DNA from: Pyrocephalus nanus
Lineage: Eukaryota; Chordata; Aves; Passeriformes; Tyrannidae
Direction: 5' to 3'
Assembly: GCA_038380795.1 (NCBI GenBank)
Contig: CM076277.1
Span: 4,431,501 to 4,495,500 of the forward strand
Length of the DNA: 64,000 bases
The translations under genes were made by a program, and so were the position numbers. The notes under the pieces were generated by a model that saw nothing but the letters and a program-made list of their open reading frames with translations, searched no databases and was not told where the DNA came from. Positions 57,557 to 64,000 of this stretch are shown in pieces. Every line of letters begins with the position of its first letter. The first letter of the stretch is position 1.

Positions 57557-60500
57557 CAGGAGGAGGACTTATCCTTGGAAACAGCAGTTTTGCCTTGCTT
57601 GCCTTTGCTGGCTAATGCAGGGCTGGAGCTCTTTGTCCTCACTATTTCTTGATGTTCTCACCAGTCTCCCACCCCAGCCTGGCTCCTGGTCATCTCCAGC
57701 CCCCAGAGTCAATCTGATGTCCTGGCACTGGCCCTGTATCAGGGCTGTGGTCACAAGGGCAGGAGGGGAAAGCAGCCAGGCCAGAGCCAGACATGCACCA
57801 GTAAAACTCCCAACTGGAATATTAAACAAAATGACAGGGACTGGAAGGTTTTGCATTTCAATGTGACTTGTACTGATAACACAGGAAGCTCAGCAGGTCT
57901 CCATCCAGCCACAGAATACTCCAAAACACCCAGGACATACACAGCATGGCTTTTTATCAAACAGAAAAAGAGCTCACCTCCCTTCCCTTCACCTCAAAAG
58001 ACACCTCTTGAGGTCACTTACCCAGAGAATGCAGCAGGAGGAATAACACTAACACTTCATGCTTAAGGGTGCCTCTTCTAACATAAATACCATGTGTGAA
58101 TCCCCTGCCTGACCCAAAACCAGGGCAAGCTGTGTGGGGAAAACTGCCAGAGAGCATCCAGAGAGCACCTCCTGAGCCACTGGCATTCACAGCCCAGCAT
58201 CTCCCAGCAAACCACAGCCAGCCCAAGAGCAGTCAGTTGGCAGCTGCCCTGGCATAATCCACCCACCCTCGGGTCACAGCCTCTGCTTAGCACAAGATCC
58301 AGCACAACACCAGCTCAGGCCTTTCTCCTTGGGATGCCACACTCCTCCCTCCTATGGCCTGGGGGTGGGGAGGAGGAGGACAGGGAAGAAATAGGATCTC
58401 ACTGCCTTCTCTTGTGCCTCACAAGGATAAATCCAAGATGGATTGGTGACCTACTTTGACTGAGAGGCAGTAAATAACACAGAGTGCAACCAGGTGCCTT
58501 TCAGACCCACCAGCCACATGGAACAAACAGATAAATCTACCTGGGCACAGCACTGCCAGAACATGGGCATGCTCTTGGAAAGCCCTAAAAAACAGACCCA
58601 TGAGAGGTACGTGCCATAAAGGTGGGGATGTCCAGCAGGTCTGATGTTGACTGAGAGCTGGGAAAATGGGAAGGTGGGCAGGACAGAGGTATCTGCCATA
58701 TCTGCCACACAGGCATAGAACCAGCTCACAGAGAAGCTCAGCTCAGCTGGCATTTTATGTCCTGAATAATTTCCTGACAGTTAAATAAAGTCTGTCAACA
58801 CAAAAGAGCTTTTGGTAGAGGGATCAGATCACTCCCTTGTCATCTGCATGATTGTGCTTGAGCCACAGGACATCTCTCCCTCCTATGGCCAGGAACTGGG
58901 ATTATCCCAGCTCCCAGACTGGTGCTTCAGCAGTGCTCTGGTCCTGGCTGCCTCTTTGCCTATGTAGGGCACACACAGGAGCTGCTGCTGTCCTCCCCCT
59001 CAGACACATCACACCCACCCTGAACTGCAGGTCCTGTCATTTTTTGCAGGGATTTGTGTGCATGGCAGGGGGAGATTTGGGTTCCAAAGCACAACAAACA
59101 CGACTCAACCAGTTTGACAATCTGGGAAAGGCAGAGGGGCAGGGAGAGCCCTGGGCCCTTGGCAGATCAGCTGAGAGGGTCACTGAACCCCACAAGCAGG
59201 ACTTCTGGGGGTGTAGAACGAGAGGTGCTGGGCTACAGGAAACTCACCAAGCTGCAAGACAAAATCCTTGTACATAAATAGGTGTGGGCCCTCAGCAAGT
59301 AATTTCACACCTTCCAAAAACCCTTTCTTTGGCTTAACCTCCAGAGCTGGAGCAGCAGCACTTTCCTAAATAGAACTACATGGACAGGGCCAAGGCTGAG
59401 GACTTCTCCCTGCTGTTGTCCATGCCAGGGGGTGTTTGGATGCACAAGTGTGGGACCTGCCTGGAGTTGACCTGGAAAATACCAGCAATACCAGTCTGGA
59501 GGAAAGTGCTTCATAAGAATATTTTTATTGTAATGGGATGAAACAAAAGCCTTAAACACCCATCTGGACACGGGTCAAGGGTTGGAAGTGATCAGCCCCA
59601 GGCCTTTGGCCAGGGGGTTCCCAGGCACTGTGAAGGAGGGCGGGGGGGGGAAGTCAGAGCCCTGCCAGGGCTGTGAAAAAGGCTCTGGGTGCTCAGACCC
59701 AAGGGCAGATGCAATCAGTTAACCCAGAAACACCAGCAGCTCCAGGGCAAAGCCCAGCACAGAAACCCAACCACTGCTGAGCCCTCCCCTTCACACAGGG
59801 CAGCAGTGATTGCCACAGCCCTTCCTCTCACACCAGCACCAAAGCAGCAGAAGGTTGTGCCTGGAGGCAGCAAGTGATTACAGCTCTTTGTCCCTCCTAC
59901 TCCTGCTCCCCTCTCCTTCCCCAGGAGCACAAGATTTCTGCCGGTGCCACCTCTCCCGTGCACCAGCTTTGAAACAACCCCTGGCAGAGCTCACCTGTTC
60001 ACTTCACACGAGGAGGAAGCAGCAGAAACTTGTTTTCACAGATTGCTGGCAGATCTTCCAACCTGCTGTGTTTTCCTGCCCTCAGGCTGTGCTCCCATTT
60101 CCCCCCTCCCGGGGTGGATTCAGCAGCTCCTCCCTGTGCAGAGCGCCCAGCACGGTGGGAAGAACCTCTTGATTTCATGGACAAGTATTTATAAGATGCT
60201 CATGCTGGAGCCTGTGCTTCACCCACCGGTTTTATTTTTAATCTTCATTTCTTAGAGCTCAGACAATTCTTTCAAGGTTCCCATGAATGATCTTTATCCC
60301 TTTTGTAGCTCACTCCGATGCTGTGAATAAAATCCCTGGGTGGCCCTGAAAGAAGAAGAGAAAAAGGATGACATTTGAAGTGAAATAAGAAACTGAAAAG
60401 GAAAGATACTTTTGAAGAAAACTCACAGCTCTTACCCCAGCAAGCCATAAACAAGCGTGTTTGGCATCTGAAGATCCCAAAACCCTTTGCAGGTAGAGGT

Positions 60501-63500
60501 GAAAGAACGAGATGAGTGAGGTCATCTGCAGTTCATGGGCAAAGGAACAGGGGCACTGAGGGGGAAAGGGATGAACTGCTCATACATATCAGGTCTCTCA
60601 CAGGGCAGGGGAAGGACCTTGAGGTCAAACTAAGCACATGAGTTATGACACAAGCATCAGACCACATGAAAGCTGCCAAAATCAGAGAATCTCAACTGTC
60701 CTACCCCGACGAGTCCCTAAGCCCCGTTTTTAACTCTCTTCTCCAGGCAGGGAGGGAGTCCTTCCATGGGCAGCTTTGGAGCATTTCTTCTCTTTTTGAT
60801 CCAGTTCTTCCAGCAGCAGGAAAGCTTCCAGTCAGCTTCCTTGCATCCTCATCAAACCCTCCCCACTCTACACCAGCACCTGTTATCCTGGGGCCTCAAA
60901 GTGCTTTCTGGATCAACAAGAGTCTCTTAGTCCACGCTGCCAAACCCATGTGGTTGCAGGGGGAGGATGATGCTTGCACTTATTGTCCAAGACAGGTCTG
61001 AAATTTGGGTCACTCCCCTCTTTTCTGTCGAACAGGAGGATATTTGCCCTCCCTTGGGTGATGGTGTGACGAGCCCTTTGTCACTTCTGCCTTTCCCACC
61101 GCTCCAGGAGGGAGAAGTGGCTGCCAGGAGGGAAAGGACCTGCTGCTCCGGGCTCCTCCAGTCCCACAGCTGCTCCACCGCGTGGCAACACTCCCCCTCA
61201 GTGGCAGGAGCCGGGAACAATCCCTCAAAGCAGAAATAACTCCAATAAGGGACAAACCGATCTCCTGGCTCACCACGGGTCCGGCGTGTAGGGCTGGGTG
61301 TTGATCCGGCTGCGTTTCCTCAGCATGGGATTTACCTCGGCCTTCTAAAAAAAGATGCCTGACATCCAGAGAGGGGGAAAAGGTTTCTTCTTCCCAGTGG
61401 AAGGATGCTGTGTGCTCCCCTGGAGGCAGAGCAGGGTGGCCTCTCCAGGAGGGGTTCAAGCTGGGGGTAAGGCAGGGTCCTCAGGATCACCAGCTGGGAG
61501 GGAGCAACAGGGCAGGGAGGGCTCTGGAGAACTGCAGGGATTATTAGGCAGAAATTAATCTGTGTAGAAGACTTAGCAACAGTTAGAGCAAGTATCGATT
61601 TTGTGTTTGTCTGCTTCTGCAGGGCCTGAGAAATGGCAGATTTAGACATTAACTGGGCTGTTTGGGCTTAATTCAAACCTCGATTTACACTGACCCTGGG
61701 AATAGATGAGTACATCAGCAGAACTGAATATAAAGTTATTATTTCATTTTTTCCCTGCTTATCTAGTCCCTCTCTGCAGATCTGACAGCAATTTTGGCAC
61801 CCGTTACCTGCTGCCCAATTACAGATAACAGGCTTTATTTTTACGAGGCTGCAGATTCTAATTTGATAACAGTTTTTGGAGCAGTGGCCTCCTCAGATGG
61901 AGGCATCTGGCAGCACCACAGGGTGTTGTTGAACATCCCTGCAACACACTGGAGCTTCTTCCCATCCAAAGCAAGGCACTGCCCCGGGTCTGTGCCCAAA
62001 GCACAGCTGGGCACTGGGCTCTCCCTTCCCCAAGGGACAGAGCCATATTTACAAATAAAAACCTCCACTAAGGTATTAGATTTGCCTTTCACAAGCTATT
62101 AGGTCACCAGGTACAATGCAGGTGATGGGTTTGGCCACTGCCAGCACACCTGTACATGCCAGGGGCTGCTAGTGGCCAGGTGAGATGTGTCTGAGCTTGT
62201 ACCCCAGGCGGTTTTGCGGGGTCTTTTCCCAACATGGGTTTTAACTCCCTGACGTTTCTCTTTTCTAACATTCTGAAAATGGAAACACACATTTCCTCAC
62301 CCCAAACTGTGGTGTTTCACAGCAAAATGCTTTTCCCTGACCCAGTACCATATTTTAATCTTTAATTATTCTGTGCATGCAGAGATGAAGAACTGTAGTT
62401 TCCTCACTCCAGAGACAGGGACAGGCAGGATTTTAACTTTCCAAAGCACAATTGGTTTCCTGCACAGCTCTTAATACAAGTGGCCTCCATCTCTTGCAAA
62501 ACTCAGGAGCTGCTCAGCTAATCCTCAGCATGAATCTGCCCAGCTAAAATCATCCTTTTCATTTCCTAAACCTCTAAACCCACAGGTTAGAGTATCAAAA
62601 AAAAAAGCACATGGGAAATTCTACAAGGTTATTGCTGAGCAACTACTCAATAAATACCATAAGCAAAGGCAAGAGAGGAGGCACTTTGCTGTTTTCAGCA
62701 ACCTCCAGAGTCAAAGCTCTTTTTTTGGCGAAGCAGAACAAAAGTGGGACACCCCTCCTGACTTCAGCATCCCTTTGCACCCATGACAGGGTCCAACACG
62801 GGGCCTAATGCAGCCTCCTGTGCCATCATATCAGATACCAAGAAACCAGCAAGGTCAGCTGGGCAAGTCTGGGTTGCAGCAGGAATTGCAGCCAGGTCAG
62901 CAGGCACCAGCCCAGCCTCGCACCTCCAGAACTCCTCTGGAGGGGAGCAGCAGAGCCCTGGAACCCAAACCGTGGATCCTGTGCCCACAGAGCCATCACT
63001 TTGCCAGGGCTGGTGTTGGGGGGGACCTGAGGAATGAGGTACAGCAGTTGTGTGTTTCTTGCATTTCCTTTAATTACAGGAAATGCACAAAATATGAAGA
63101 ATTACTCTCCTCACCGTTCACATCCCTCTGTGGTCACACACAGGGACAGCTCTTCCCACGGGTGTGGAGACAAATGGCCCCCTGTGAGCAACCTGCTGTT
63201 TGCACAGGCTTGAGCAGAATGAGCTGTGGAAACAAGATGAAAAGGCTGTGAAGTCCCTCTGAGGAGCAGGAACAAGAGCCCTTGGAGGGACACAGCAGGT
63301 CCTACGCTGCCACCACGGAGCTGTGTGGGCTCAGCGCTGCTTGGCCCCACCAGGCTCCATCCCAAAGGAAGTCTGACAATAAAAACCCTGGATGTCCTGT
63401 TTTTCTCCTTACACTGTTAGTTTCTCACTTCCCAGTGTCTCTAGGGGCTTATCCCAGCCAGAAGCAACATCCTCTTTGCAGTCAGGGCACTGCCATGACC

Positions 63501-64000
63501 CAGGAGCTCCAGCTCTGCTGTTCCCCTCCAGTCCCTGATGATCATCCATCCTTTTTCCACATCTGTATTCAAACAGGGAGTCATCTGCTCCATTGATGAA
63601 TGCAAAATACCAAAGCCAAATGTAAACTTCAAAATCAAGCAGCACCACAGGGTTTGTGCAGCTTTCCAGCAAGCATTCCTCTCCCACAACAGCCAAGGCT
63701 GCTGGAACCCTTGCAGCCTGGTCTTTCATTTAGAGCTAAATCAAAGGTCCAGGTGTCTCTCTGTGAATGAAGGTTGTGCAGCCCAAGAGGGCTGTGTGTC
63801 TGCAGAGGCTTCAAAGGGACAACAGCCAGGGACATGGAGCCTCAGACTGAGAGGGGTCTCCAGCTCCAGCCCAGGAACTCCACAGCCAGCAGGAACTTCA
63901 AATTCTACGAGATTTTCACTGGATATAAAGCAGAGCATCCAAATTAACATGAAAAACAAAACAAGAGCAACCTTGCTTCCCCACCTGTAGAGCAATGCCT
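57557..64000. other. unique sequence, no gene seen
   Basis: About 6.4 kb has no recognisable gene, CR1, LTR or structural RNA. A G10 run lies at about 59642-59651. AT-rich, repeat-free DNA that could be regulatory lies at about 61540-61880, with GATAA and TTAATC-like sites. A consensus minus-strand donor TGG|GTAAGT lies near 58019, but its supposed exon lacks an acceptor. Frames up to 150 codons overlap on both strands without motifs. Confidence 0.5.

Noticed and set aside
1..64000. Bacterial or phage features (operons, CRISPR, IS elements, tRNA clusters)
   Set aside because: The window is animal DNA. CR1 and avian LTR sequences are present and no dense coding or prokaryotic signals exist.

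Overview
The window looks like vertebrate nuclear DNA, most likely from a bird. At least ten fragments of the avian LINE family CR1 (chicken repeat 1) are recognisable. Most end in the typical CR1 3' end, a run close to CCTTCCAACCCAAACCATTC followed by copies of ATTCTATGA. An LTR of a type I recognise from avian endogenous retroviruses lies at about 17173-17738. There are no Alu or L1 elements, base composition is mixed, and CpG is depleted except in short clusters. All this fits a non-coding avian segment, intergenic or intronic. I cannot name the species or locus. There is no operon-like organisation, ribosome-binding site pattern, CRISPR array, rRNA or convincing tRNA.

No protein-coding gene can be supported. 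The many short open frames are in low-stop, pyrimidine-rich sequence, many start with TTG rather than ATG, and none resembles a known protein. The best hint of a spliced exon is a 69-base segment at 4262-4330 with branch site, pyrimidine tract, AG acceptor and GT donor, open in one frame only. A minus-strand promoter-like or LTR-like block lies at 23010-23500 (TATA-like box, E-boxes, downstream GT donor). An LTR or terminal-exon-like block lies at 44725-44975.

Layout: 1-180 CR1 end; 181-4749 mostly unique with an AT-rich island and the candidate exon; 4750-5690 two CR1 fragments in opposite orientation; 5691-16720 unique with simple repeats, including a long G/T tract; 16721-17738 a mobile-element cluster (two abutting CR1 ends, then the LTR); 17739-26825 unique apart from the promoter-like block; 26826-34468 four CR1 fragments, two of them tail to tail; 34469-38893 unique with AT-rich, possibly regulatory stretches; 38894-40302 an inverted pair of a roughly 230-base repeat around a CpG-rich core; 40303-52069 unique; 52070-52320 a decayed tandem array with a 31-32 base period built on TAAT; 52774-52932 CR1; 55306-55665 a 30-base-period minisatellite with 109-base higher-order units; 55666-64000 unique.

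The most interesting items are the inverted repeat pair, the TAAT array, the bounded minisatellite and the candidate exon. I found no clearly new biological system. The claims rest on reading the sequence by eye and on remembered repeat families, so family names should be confirmed with a repeat library.
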